Below are positions 22,876 through 30,789 of a stretch of DNA of 42,018 bases, piece by piece. Each line of letters starts with the position of its first letter. Positions within the stretch are counted from its first letter, which is position 1. The notes below the pieces were generated by a model, which ran no database searches, had not been told where the DNA came from, and worked only from the letters and a program-made list of their open reading frames with translations. This DNA is from Acidimicrobiaceae bacterium (lineage in GTDB: Bacteria > Actinomycetota > Acidimicrobiia > Acidimicrobiales > RAAP-2). Location: assembly GCA_027451285.1 (NCBI GenBank), contig DAIDJP010000021.1, positions 1 through 42,018 of the forward strand. The letters are read 5' to 3'. The position numbers and the translations under genes are program-made.

Positions 22876-23714
22876 TGAGTGAATCCGACGGACACCTCGC
22901 GACCAGCGAGAAGGCGAGCCACGAGAAGGTGACGATCGGCCGCCGGGGCTTCCTGCGCGCGGCCGCGATCAGCGGCATCGGACTCGGTGTCATGGGGGTG
23001 GTGGCCGAGACGGTGGCCGCAGCGACCCAGACGAGCACCACGACGCCCACCGGTCCCACCAAGCAGTGGTGCATGATCATCGACCTACGCCTCTGCAACG
23101 GCTGCAAGCTCTGCACCACCGCGTGTCAGACCGCGCACTACCTGCACGAGGACCAGACGTGGATGAACGTCTACACCATGCAAAACGCGGCGGGCGAGGA
23201 CTACTTCATGCCACGGCCCTGCATGATGTGTGAAGACCCCGCGTGCGTTCCGGTGTGTCCCGTGGGCGCCAACTTCCGCACTCCCGAGGGTCTGGTGCTC
23301 GTCGATCAGCACAAGTGCATCGGCACGCGCATCTGCATGAACGCGTGTCCCTACGACGCGCGCTACTTCAACTGGACCGACCCGGTCCCGGCTCCGCGCC
23401 AACCCTTCGCCCAAGAGCCCGAGTGGCCCGTGCCCCAGGTGAAGGGCACCGTCGGCAAGTGCGTTGACTGCGCGGCGATGCTGCCCTCGGGCCAGCTGCC
23501 CGAGTGCGTGGTGAACTGCCCGATGGGCGTCCTCTACTTCGGCGATCTCACCTCGGACGTGGCCGTGAACGGCAATGGCGCCACGGTCAAGATCTCGACG
23601 TTCCTCGCCGAGAACGACGCCATCGTCTTCAAGGAAGAGTACGGCACGCACCCGCGGGTGTACTACATCCCCGGCCACGGCCAGGACCTGAACAACAACG
23701 CGAGCGCGTCCTAA
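22875..23714 (+). CDS. Tat-exported ferredoxin-type Fe-S subunit (DmsB/PsrB-like)
   Basis: This 279-residue protein has a Tat signal with Arg23-Arg24 (IGRRGFLRAA) and the four cysteine groups of the DmsB/NrfC/PsrB fold: Cys74/77/80/84, Cys116/119/124/128, Cys148/-/154/158 and Cys196/199/211/215. In the third group the second cysteine is Thr151 (CIGTRICMNACPY), where most members read CIGCR; NarH has Trp there and holds a [3Fe-4S] cluster. It passes electrons between the NrfD subunit encoded next and a partner, here probably cupredoxins, because no molybdopterin subunit is present. ATG 22875 overlaps the preceding TGA by one base. Confidence 0.9.
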   Translation: MSESDGHLATSEKASHEKVTIGRRGFLRAAAISGIGLGVMGVVAETVAAATQTSTTTPTGPTKQWCMIIDLRLCNGCKLCTTACQTAHYLHEDQTWMNVYTMQNAAGEDYFMPRPCMMCEDPACVPVCPVGANFRTPEGLVLVDQHKCIGTRICMNACPYDARYFNWTDPVPAPRQPFAQEPEWPVPQVKGTVGKCVDCAAMLPSGQLPECVVNCPMGVLYFGDLTSDVAVNGNGATVKISTFLAENDAIVFKEEYGTHPRVYYIPGHGQDLNNNASAS

Positions 23715-23730
23715 CGCGAGGAGAGTAGCG

Positions 23731-25131
23731 ATGACTGATGTTCTCAATCCCCCCTCGCACACCACGGTGCCAGCACCTGGTGCGGACCTGCGCGCCTCCG
23801 CGATGCGACCGGTGCTCGAGACCCCGAGCTGGTGGTGGCCCGCCGTCGCGATCCTTGGCGTGATCGTGGTGCTGGGCGTGGTCGCGTGGGTCTATCAGGT
23901 GGCGAACGGTCTGGGCGTCTCGGGATACAACGACGGCGCCTTTTGGGCGATCTACGAGGCGAACCTGGTCGCGTTCATCGGGGTGAGCTATGGCGGTGCC
24001 GTCGTGTCGGCGATCCTTCGACTGACCCACACCGAGTGGCGCGCACCGCTCACTCGCATCGCCGAGGCCACGGCCCTCGTGACCCTGCCAATCGGCATGG
24101 CGTTCATCATCCCCCACCTCGGCAACCCGAGCAAGCTGTGGGAGCTCGTCTGGCCGCCCTACTGGAACCTCACGTCACCGATCCTCTGGGACTTCTTCGC
24201 GGTCAGCACCTACCTGCTCGCGACGGCCGTGTTCTTCTACCTGCCGCTCATTCCCGACGCGGTGATCGCGCTCGATCGCCTCGAGGACGAGCCGGCGAGC
24301 ACGCGCGTGCGGGTGCGCAAGTCCCTCTACCGGATTCTCGTGGGGCGCTACGCCAGCACACCCGCCGAGAGACGCCGGCTCAACGGCGCCATCGGGTTGA
24401 TCGCGATCATGATCATCCCCATGGCGGTGTCGGTGCACTCGGTGCTGTCCTTCGCGTTCGCCTCGTCCTCACGCGCGGGCTACATGGAGACGATCCTGCC
24501 CGTGTACTTCGTCGTGGCCGCCCTGTATTCGGGTGTGGCGTTGGTCGTTCTCACGGTCGCCGCAGCGCGCCGGCTCTTTCACCTCGAGGCCTACATCAGC
24601 TCTCGGCACTTCGTGCGCCTCGGCTTCGTGATGATCGCCTTCGGCGCCGCGTACCTGTATCTCACCTTCACCGAGTACCTCATCGACGGCTACTCCGGGA
24701 CGACCGGTGCGGCGGCGTGGGTGTATCAGATCGTCGCGGGACGCTACGCGATCCCGTTCTGGATCTACTTCTTCGCCGGTGGGGTCATCCCCCTGGTCAT
24801 CATGGCCGTCCGGCGCTGGCGCACCACGACGGGCGTCGTCGTCGCCTCGACCCTCGTGGTCCTGGCGCTGTGGATCAAGCGCCTGGTCATCGTGATCCCC
24901 CCGGCGACGGAACCGCTGGTCAACTCGCCGCTCAAGGGCTCCGGGGTCCTGGCGGGCAATTGGGGCACCTACCACTTCACGTGGGTGCCGATCTCGATCA
25001 CCGTGGCCGCCACCGCGGCGATCCCTCTGCTGTTGCTCGTCGTGTTCCGTTTCGTGCCCATCTTGCCGATGGCCGAGATGGAGGAGATCGACGAGGCCGG
25101 CCACGAAGCGAACCTGGAGGCGAGCGTATGA
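23731..25131 (+). CDS. NrfD/PsrC-type quinone-reactive membrane subunit
   Basis: This 466-residue protein with about nine or ten helices belongs to the NrfD family, membrane partners that exchange electrons between the quinone pool and an outer Fe-S protein. Marks: NDGAFWAIYEANLVAFIGVSYGGAVVSAILRL, FIIPHLGNPSKLWELVWPP, LTSPILWDFFAVSTYL and MAVSVHSVLSFAF. Ribosome binding sequence GAGGAGAG precedes ATG 23731. In polysulfide reductase or alternative complex III it pairs with an Fe-S subunit and further partners; here the Fe-S gene precedes it by 16 bases and cupredoxins replace the usual catalytic or heme subunits. Confidence 0.93.
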   Translation: MTDVLNPPSHTTVPAPGADLRASAMRPVLETPSWWWPAVAILGVIVVLGVVAWVYQVANGLGVSGYNDGAFWAIYEANLVAFIGVSYGGAVVSAILRLTHTEWRAPLTRIAEATALVTLPIGMAFIIPHLGNPSKLWELVWPPYWNLTSPILWDFFAVSTYLLATAVFFYLPLIPDAVIALDRLEDEPASTRVRVRKSLYRILVGRYASTPAERRRLNGAIGLIAIMIIPMAVSVHSVLSFAFASSSRAGYMETILPVYFVVAALYSGVALVVLTVAAARRLFHLEAYISSRHFVRLGFVMIAFGAAYLYLTFTEYLIDGYSGTTGAAAWVYQIVAGRYAIPFWIYFFAGGVIPLVIMAVRRWRTTTGVVVASTLVVLALWIKRLVIVIPPATEPLVNSPLKGSGVLAGNWGTYHFTWVPISITVAATAAIPLLLLVVFRFVPILPMAEMEEIDEAGHEANLEASV

Positions 25132-25697
25132 CGTCGCGACCGTGTCTGTCTCGAGTACGAGGCGCCCTCAGCGCCCTCGGCGGAGTCGTGCTCTTCGTCG
25201 TGGCCGCCGCGGCGCTGCCCGCGGCCGCGGCGTCCAACGCCACCCTCGCGCTGTCCTCGAGCGCGCCGTCGTCGGGCGCGGGGGTCCAACTCTCCGCCCG
25301 GGTCGACGGCGCGGGCTCCGCCCCGATGGCGGGGACCCGGGTCAATTTCTACGTCCACCTCGAGGAGTTTTCGGGGGCGCCCGAGCTGCTGGTGGGCTCG
25401 GCTGACACCAACGCGTCGGGCGTCGCGACGATCGTCTACCAGCCGACGTGGCCGGGGACCCAGCGATTCGCCGCGACGGCGACTGACGCCACGGGAGCCG
25501 TGCTGGCCAGCGCGGCGCTGACGGTGACGGCCGCGCAGACCGACCCCTTCGCGGGGCCCGTGCAGAGCCTGCGGCCCGACGGTCTGATCGGCCGGTGGGT
25601 GGTGGTGGTGCTGCTCGCCCTGGTGGTCGGCGTGTGGATCACGCTGCTCGCCCTCGTCGTGCGCGTCCAACAGGGACCCGCCTCGACGGCTCACTGA
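25128..25697 (+). CDS. Ig-like domain protein with signal peptide and C-terminal membrane helix
   Basis: This 189-residue protein overlaps the NrfD stop as ATGA, so it belongs to the complex operon. A signal peptide (to about AAAA-S 36) precedes one Ig-like/Big-type beta domain (about 37-135: LALSSSAPSSGAGVQLSARV, TRVNFYVHLEE, TNASGVATIVYQPTWPGTQRFAATATD) and a C-terminal helix (about 153-177). No metal-binding or catalytic motif. It may hold or align the secreted cupredoxins next to the membrane subunit; this is inference from operon position. Confidence 0.7.
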   Translation: MTSRPCLSRVRGALSALGGVVLFVVAAAALPAAAASNATLALSSSAPSSGAGVQLSARVDGAGSAPMAGTRVNFYVHLEEFSGAPELLVGSADTNASGVATIVYQPTWPGTQRFAATATDATGAVLASAALTVTAAQTDPFAGPVQSLRPDGLIGRWVVVVLLALVVGVWITLLALVVRVQQGPASTAH

Positions 25698-25725
25698 GTC
25701 GCGCAGCGCCAAAAGATTGACCGGT

Positions 25726-25748
25726 CGTCGCGAAGGATTTTCGCGACG
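25726..25748. promoter_or_regulatory. 9-base-arm inverted repeat upstream of the iron ABC operon
   Basis: CGTCGCGAA (25726-25734) and TTCGCGACG (25740-25748) are perfect reverse complements around GGATT. The repeat lies 29 bases after the Ig-like protein stop and 50 before the binding-protein start. There is no U-run after it, so an operator is as plausible as a terminator. It does not look like a DtxR/IdeR or Fur box. Confidence 0.5.
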
Positions 25749-25780
25749 GTGCCGTGTTGGTCACCCGCAGATAAGACGCG

Positions 25781-25795
25781 CCCCTTAAAAAGGGG
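25781..25795 (+). promoter_or_regulatory. Inverted repeat covering the ribosome binding site
   Basis: CCCCTT-aaa-AAGGGG forms a six-base-pair hairpin whose right arm AAGGGG is the Shine-Dalgarno sequence of the binding-protein gene (ATG 25799, three bases on). Folding would hide the site from ribosomes, so translation could respond to temperature, a bound protein or RNA. The stem is short and its effect is unproven. Confidence 0.45.
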
Positions 25796-25798
25796 ACC

Positions 25799-26881
25799 AT
25801 GAAAATCAACCACACCATGAAGCGGGTTAGTCTCACCGCGGCCGTTCTCGCCGCCACCACCGCGTGGCTCGTCCCGACGTCGATCGCGAGCGCGGCCGGT
25901 CCGACCCTCGTCGTCTACTCGGCCCAGGGTTACGACAAGGCCGCGGTTGCCGCGTTCAACGCGACCCACCCGGGCTTCACCGTCACGCTCAACGACAACT
26001 CGACGGGCCCGCTCCTCCAGCAGATCCAGGCCGAGGGCCACAACCCCAAGTGGGGCGTGCTCTGGGTCGACGGCGCGACCGCCTTCGCCGAGCTCGACCG
26101 ACAGGGCCTGCTCGCCAAGAACATCGTGCCCAAGGTGAGCTTCAACGCGGTGGGCCGAGCCAACATCCCGGCCGACGGCAGCTTCGTGCCCACCGGCCTG
26201 ACCGCGACGGGGGCGCTGGTCTATGACTCGGCGCAGATCTCCAAGTCCCAGCTGCCCAAGACCTGGGCCCAGTTGAGCGCGGCCAAGTACAAGGGAATGC
26301 TCGGCATGAACGACCCCACTCAGTCGGGGCCGACGTATCCCTTGATCGCCGGGCTGATGAACTACCTGGGCCACTACACCAAGGGCTCGACGAGCGCGGC
26401 GGTGAAGGCCGGTGAGTCCTTCCTCACGAAGCTCAAGGCGAACGGACTGGTGATCAACGCCACCAACGGACCGACCCTCGGGGCGATCCAGTCGCACGCG
26501 ATCAAGATGGCGATCATCCAGTCCTCGGCGGGCTACGGCCAGGAGCTGACGGCCTCGCCGTCGATCCGCGTGGACTACCTCAACCCCGTCACCGCACTGC
26601 CCGGCGTGATCGGCATCGACGCCCTGATGCCAAAGACCGTGCGAGCCGAGGCCCAGAAGTTCGTCGATTGGGTGCTGAGCCGCGCCGGCCAGCACGTCAT
26701 GCAGACCGGCGACCCCCAGGGTGACTCGCTCTTCTGGCCGGTCCTAAACGGCGAGAAGCCCGCGAACAAGGTCCTGCCGCCGCTCGCCAGCGTGCCGATG
26801 CAGACGATCAACCCCTACGTGTGGGGTCCGCTCGAGAACTCCGTGAACTCGTGGTTCACGAACAACATCAACAACGGTTAG
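25799..26881 (+). CDS. Ferric-iron-type ABC substrate-binding protein
   Basis: This 360-residue protein resembles FbpA/AfuA-type binding proteins: after the signal peptide it opens PTLVVYSAQGYDKAAVAAFNATHPGFTV, followed by GVLWVDGATAFAELDRQGLL, NDPTQSGPTYPLIAGLM and QHVMQTGDPQGDSLFW. The signal ends TSIASAAG with no lipobox cysteine, so it is not a lipoprotein, unusual for a binding protein in a monoderm. FbpA ligand tyrosines cannot be confirmed here, so the substrate may be iron, phosphonate or another anion. Genes for a fused permease and ATPase follow. Confidence 0.85.
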   Translation: MKINHTMKRVSLTAAVLAATTAWLVPTSIASAAGPTLVVYSAQGYDKAAVAAFNATHPGFTVTLNDNSTGPLLQQIQAEGHNPKWGVLWVDGATAFAELDRQGLLAKNIVPKVSFNAVGRANIPADGSFVPTGLTATGALVYDSAQISKSQLPKTWAQLSAAKYKGMLGMNDPTQSGPTYPLIAGLMNYLGHYTKGSTSAAVKAGESFLTKLKANGLVINATNGPTLGAIQSHAIKMAIIQSSAGYGQELTASPSIRVDYLNPVTALPGVIGIDALMPKTVRAEAQKFVDWVLSRAGQHVMQTGDPQGDSLFWPVLNGEKPANKVLPPLASVPMQTINPYVWGPLENSVNSWFTNNINNG

Positions 26882-26913
26882 ATCGCGTCCTCCCCGACGA
26901 GATAACCATCCCT

Positions 26914-26943
26914 GACGGCACCGCGGCTCGCCGCGGTGCCGTC
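26914..26943 (+). terminator. 13-base-pair hairpin between binding protein and permease genes
   Basis: GACGGCACCGCGG (26914-26926) and CCGCGGTGCCGTC (26931-26943) pair perfectly around the loop CTCG. It lies 33 bases after the binding-protein stop and 18 before the permease GTG. Without a U-run it probably acts as a partial terminator or 3'-end protector that lets the binding protein be made in excess over the membrane parts, a common arrangement in such operons. Confidence 0.7.
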
Positions 26944-26961
26944 CCCTACGCAAGGACGATC

Positions 26962-28719
26962 GTGACGACGCTCCAGATTGGTCACTCACCGAACCGGCGG
27001 GCACCCGCGCTCTCCGGTTCGGTGCTGTGGATCATCCTGGGTCTCCTGATCGTGGCGCCGGTGGGGAGCTTCCTTCTGCTCGCCACGAGTCCGCGGCTCT
27101 TCGGACAGGGTCCTCAGTACTTCACTCTGCGCTTCTTCTCCCAGGCGCTCTCGGGCGTGACCGGCCAGGGGATCGTCAATTCGCTCTGGGTGTCGCTCGT
27201 GGTCGCGACGCTCGCCGTGGCGATGGCCACGACGTTGGCCTGGCTCGTGCAGCGTACGAACGTCTACGGGCGCCGACTCTGGCCGATTCTGATGTGGCTC
27301 CTCTTCCTGATTCCGACCTGGATGATGACTTTGAGCTGGGTGGACGTCCTGCAGCCCTACGGTTCGGCGGCCGCACTCGGCGTGTCGACGTCGTGGCTCT
27401 ACGGGGAGTTCCTCGGACCCTTCGGCATCATCACGGTTCTGTCGATCGCCTCGCTGCCCTTTGCCTACTTCGTCGTCTCGGCCGGCCTGCTCGGCCTGGG
27501 ATCGGAATTCGAGGACGCGGCGCGGATCCACGGCGCGGGACGCGCCGCCACGCTGCGCACGGTGGTGCCGATGATCGCGCCCGCGCTGCTCAGCGCCTTC
27601 GCCATCAGCTTCGCCGAGACGATGAGCGACTTCGGGGTGCCCTTCACCCTCGCCTACCACAGCCACTTCCCGATGGCGACCTACACGCTGTTCGCCTCGA
27701 TCAGCACGTATCCGGCGAACTTCTCGGTGGCCGCGGTGATCGCCCTGGTCCTCATCCTCACGACGGTCCCGCCCATCGTCCTGCAGTCCGTCGTGACGCG
27801 ACGGCGCTCGTACGCGACGCTCTCGGGCCGCGCCCGCGAGGTGCGCCGGCGCGAGTTCTCCACGCCGGCCCGTCTGGCGGTCAGCGCCGCGGTGGGACTG
27901 GTCTTCGTGATCGGCCTCGGCGTCCCGGTGGGCGGCGCCGTCCTGGGGTCGTTCCTGCGCAACCTGGGGATCTACGCCGCCGGGCCGGTTCGCTTCTCCA
28001 GCGTCTACTACCACCAGGTCTTCGCACCCTCCATCGTCGGCAAGGGCTTCGCCGCGCCGCTGATGCTGTCGAACCAGCTCGGCCTGATCGCGGCGAGCGC
28101 CACGGTGGCCCTCGCGCTCGTCTTCGCGCGGCGACTGATGCTGCGCTCCTCGCACTGGAGTCAGCGCCTCACCGACGTGATGCTCATGGGTTCGGTCGCC
28201 GTGCCCGGGGTGGTGCTCGGGGTCGGCTACGTGTTCTTCTACAACCAGGGATTCCTCACCACTCACGTGATCGACCTGTACAAGACGATGCCGTTGCTCG
28301 TGCTCGCCCTGGTCGCGACGGCGCTGCCCGGCCAGACCCGATTCTTCTCGGGGCCGGTCGCGCAGATCCAGCCGTCGCTCACGGAGGCCTCACGCGTTCA
28401 CGGCGCCGCGCGATGGCGCGCCTGGCGCACGACGAGCCTGCCTCTCATGTCGCGGGTCATGCTCTGGGGCTGGCTCCTCACCTTCGCCAAGACGATCTCG
28501 GAACTGCCGATCAGCCAGATCCTCTACCCGCCGAGCCAGGAGCCGCTCTCGGTCACGATCCAGGCGTACCTGGGCAACTTCCAGCTGGGCACGGGCACCG
28601 CGATGACGGTGGTGGGACTCGTCGAGATCTTCGTCGTGATCGCGGCCGCCCTGGGGCTCTATCGCGTCGTGACCCCGCGCGGGTGGCAGCGCATCGGCTG
28701 GAGCGGGGTGGGCGCGTGA
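26962..28719 (+). CDS. ABC transporter permease, fused double domain (FbpB-like)
   Basis: This 585-residue protein contains two permease domains in tandem with about twelve helices. Each has the EAA loop: first ARIHGAGRAATLRTVVPMIAPAL, second SRVHGAARWRAWRTTSLPLMSR. Fused double permeases are typical of ferric iron (FbpB/SfuB) and some other importers. Start GTG 26962 with AAGGA upstream. The stop overlaps the ATPase start as GTGA. Confidence 0.9.
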   Translation: MTTLQIGHSPNRRAPALSGSVLWIILGLLIVAPVGSFLLLATSPRLFGQGPQYFTLRFFSQALSGVTGQGIVNSLWVSLVVATLAVAMATTLAWLVQRTNVYGRRLWPILMWLLFLIPTWMMTLSWVDVLQPYGSAAALGVSTSWLYGEFLGPFGIITVLSIASLPFAYFVVSAGLLGLGSEFEDAARIHGAGRAATLRTVVPMIAPALLSAFAISFAETMSDFGVPFTLAYHSHFPMATYTLFASISTYPANFSVAAVIALVLILTTVPPIVLQSVVTRRRSYATLSGRAREVRRREFSTPARLAVSAAVGLVFVIGLGVPVGGAVLGSFLRNLGIYAAGPVRFSSVYYHQVFAPSIVGKGFAAPLMLSNQLGLIAASATVALALVFARRLMLRSSHWSQRLTDVMLMGSVAVPGVVLGVGYVFFYNQGFLTTHVIDLYKTMPLLVLALVATALPGQTRFFSGPVAQIQPSLTEASRVHGAARWRAWRTTSLPLMSRVMLWGWLLTFAKTISELPISQILYPPSQEPLSVTIQAYLGNFQLGTGTAMTVVGLVEIFVVIAAALGLYRVVTPRGWQRIGWSGVGA

Positions 28720-29810
28720 AGGCCGCGTCCCTCGAGGTGCGCCACCTCACCAAGACCTTCGCCGACAAGGTGGTCTTGGACGATGTGTCGCTCAGCGTGG
28801 CGCGCGGCGAGTTCCTCGTCCTGCTCGGTCCCTCGGGGTCGGGCAAGACGACGTTGCTGCGCTGTCTCGCGGGCATCGAACGCGCCGACGCCGGCGAGAT
28901 CGAGATCGACGAGCGTCTGGTGGCGGGACCGCGTACGTTCGTCACCCCGGACAAGCGCCATCTCTCGATGGTCTTTCAGGACTACGCGCTCTGGCCGCAC
29001 CTGAGCGTGCGCCAGAACGTCGGCTACGCCCTGGCCAAGTGGCCGGCCCCCGAGCGTCGCCGCCGCGTGGACGACCTCTTGGAGCGTGTCGGAATCGCTC
29101 CTCTGGCCGAGCGCTACCCCAACCAGCTCTCGGGCGGCGAACAGCAGCGCGTCGCCCTGGCGCGCGCCCTCGCCGCCGACGTCGGCCTCGTGCTCTTCGA
29201 CGAGCCGCTCTCGAACCTCGACGCGGATCGTCGCGAGCAGTTGCGCATCGAGATCGCCACCCTCACACGCGAGGTCGGCGTCACTGCGGTCTACATCACC
29301 CACGACCAGGGCGAGGCCTTTGCGATGGCCGATCAGATCTGCGTACTCAACCACGGTCGCCTGGTGCAGTCCGGTCCGCCCGAGAGCGTCTACCGCGAAC
29401 CCGTGAACGCCTTCGTGGCGCGCTTCACCGGGCTCGCCGCCGACCTGCCGGTCGAGGTGCTGTGCCCGTGCGGGCCGCGCGGCTACGACGTGGCGCTGCC
29501 CTTCGCGGGCGACCATCGGGTGCGCGCCCACGCGCCCGTGACGTTGGCGGCGGGGGTTCGCGCCCGTCTCTACGTGCGCGCCGCCGGCGTGCGGCTGTCG
29601 CGCGAGCACCACGAGGGGATCGCCGGCACGGTGCGCGACGTGGCCTTCGTGGGGCGCGGCTACGAGCACGTGGTCCAGGTCGGCGAGAACGAGATCATCA
29701 CTAAGGTGTTCAGCGAAACCCGACACGAACGCGACAGCGCGGTACGAGTGTGCTTCGACGCCGCATCGAGTTTCGTCCTGGCAGACGCAGAAGGAGCAGA
29801 CCGAACGTGA
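28716..29810 (+). CDS. ABC transporter ATPase, FbpC/PotA-like
   Basis: This 364-residue ATPase has Walker A GPSGSGKTT, Q-loop VFQDYALWPHL, signature LSGGEQQRVALARALA, Walker B VLFDEPLSNLD and H-loop ITHDQGEA, followed by a C-terminal TOBE-type domain (about 245-355). It drives the importer with the preceding binding protein and permease. The end overlaps the next start by GTGA, so the downstream membrane protein is made with it. Confidence 0.93.
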   Translation: MKAASLEVRHLTKTFADKVVLDDVSLSVARGEFLVLLGPSGSGKTTLLRCLAGIERADAGEIEIDERLVAGPRTFVTPDKRHLSMVFQDYALWPHLSVRQNVGYALAKWPAPERRRRVDDLLERVGIAPLAERYPNQLSGGEQQRVALARALAADVGLVLFDEPLSNLDADRREQLRIEIATLTREVGVTAVYITHDQGEAFAMADQICVLNHGRLVQSGPPESVYREPVNAFVARFTGLAADLPVEVLCPCGPRGYDVALPFAGDHRVRAHAPVTLAAGVRARLYVRAAGVRLSREHHEGIAGTVRDVAFVGRGYEHVVQVGENEIITKVFSETRHERDSAVRVCFDAASSFVLADAEGADRT

Positions 29811-30565
29811 TCGCAACAACGGTGACCTCGAGCGCGATCGTGCTCGTCGGCGCGGTCTTCCTCGCGTGCGCGGTGGAGATGGTCGAGGCCCTCACCATCG
29901 TGCTCGCGGTGGGCCACACTCGCGGCTGGCGCAGCGCCTTCGAGGGCACGGGCGTCGCCCTGGTGGCGCTCGCCGCCCTGGTCGCGGTGCTCGGCCCGGC
30001 GTTGGTGCACGTGCCGCTGTCCGCGCTGCGCCTCGTGGTGGGCGGCGTGCTGTTGATCTTCGGGATGCAGTGGCTGCGTAAGGCGATCCTGCGAGCGAGT
30101 GGGCTCAAGGCGCTCCACGACGAGGACGAGATCTATCGCGAGACGGTGGCCGAGCTCGAGGCCGTTGCGAGTCGGCCCGACCGCGACCGCATCGCATTCG
30201 TGATGGCCTTCAAGGGCGTGTTCTTGGAGGGGCTCGAGGTCGTGATCGCCGTCCTCACGCTGGGCACGTCCGCTCACCGCCTGGGCCTCGCCGCCGCCAC
30301 GGCGGGCGTCGCCATTGTCCTCGTGGGCGTAGTCGGGGTCATCGTGGCCAAGCAGCTCTCGAGCGTGCCGGAGAACCTGATGAAGATGGGAGTGGGCGTC
30401 ATGCTGGTCAGCTTCGGCACGTTCTGGACCGGCGAGGGACTCAAGGTCTCCTGGCCGGGCAGCGACGCGTTTCTACTCTTCTTCGTGGTGTTCTATGCGA
30501 TCGTGTGCGCGGCGACGATCTCGGTGCTGCGCAAGGCGACGCCCGACAAGGTGGCGGTGGCCTGA
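29807..30565 (+). CDS. Membrane protein with two ExxE helices, FTR1-like
   Basis: This 252-residue, about seven-helix protein starts at GTG 29807 inside the ATPase stop. Helix 1 carries Glu24-x2-Glu27 (CAVEMVEALTIVLAVG) and helix 4 Glu141-GL-Glu144 (FLEGLEVVIAVLTLG). FTR1/EfeU iron permeases have REGLE motifs in helices 1 and 4, and these spacings match closely, though arginine is missing. It may belong to an uncharacterised membrane-protein family (COG4280-like). Coupling to a ferric-type ABC importer supports an iron or metal transport role; this is inference. Confidence 0.6.
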   Translation: MIATTVTSSAIVLVGAVFLACAVEMVEALTIVLAVGHTRGWRSAFEGTGVALVALAALVAVLGPALVHVPLSALRLVVGGVLLIFGMQWLRKAILRASGLKALHDEDEIYRETVAELEAVASRPDRDRIAFVMAFKGVFLEGLEVVIAVLTLGTSAHRLGLAAATAGVAIVLVGVVGVIVAKQLSSVPENLMKMGVGVMLVSFGTFWTGEGLKVSWPGSDAFLLFFVVFYAIVCAATISVLRKATPDKVAVA

Positions 30566-30789
30566 TGGCGCTGCTCGTTCGCGCGCTGAAGGGATTCGGC
30601 CGGTTCTGGTGGGACTTCCTGGTCGGTGATACCCCGGAGATCTTTCTTGCTGCCGTCATCACGATCGGGGTCATCGCCGTGGTGAGCGACGTGGCGAAGT
30701 GGCACCGGGCGGGCGTGGTGATCCTGCCGCTGCTGGTGACCTTCACCTTGGTGGGTTCGGTGCGCCGCGCGGTGCGCGCGCGACGCTAG
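30565..30789 (+). CDS. Small two-helix membrane protein
   Basis: This 74-residue protein starts at ATG 30565, overlapping the previous TGA by one base. It has an N-terminal amphipathic segment with Trp-Trp (GRFWWDFLVGDTPEIF), two helices (about 26-43 and 48-64) and a basic tail RRAVRARR. The tight coupling suggests an accessory subunit of the FTR1-like protein. I recognise no family. Confidence 0.65.
   Translation: MALLVRALKGFGRFWWDFLVGDTPEIFLAAVITIGVIAVVSDVAKWHRAGVVILPLLVTFTLVGSVRRAVRARR

Noticed and set aside
20965..25697. Alternative complex III or polysulfide reductase as the identity of the copper/NrfD operon
   Set aside because: No heme (CxxCH) subunit, no molybdopterin protein and no ActD/ActF-like genes are present, so neither name fits, although NrfD and Fe-S parts are shared.
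26986..28266. Minus-strand frame of 426 codons over the double permease
   Set aside because: The plus strand has both EAA loops and helices; the antisense product is charged and repetitive.
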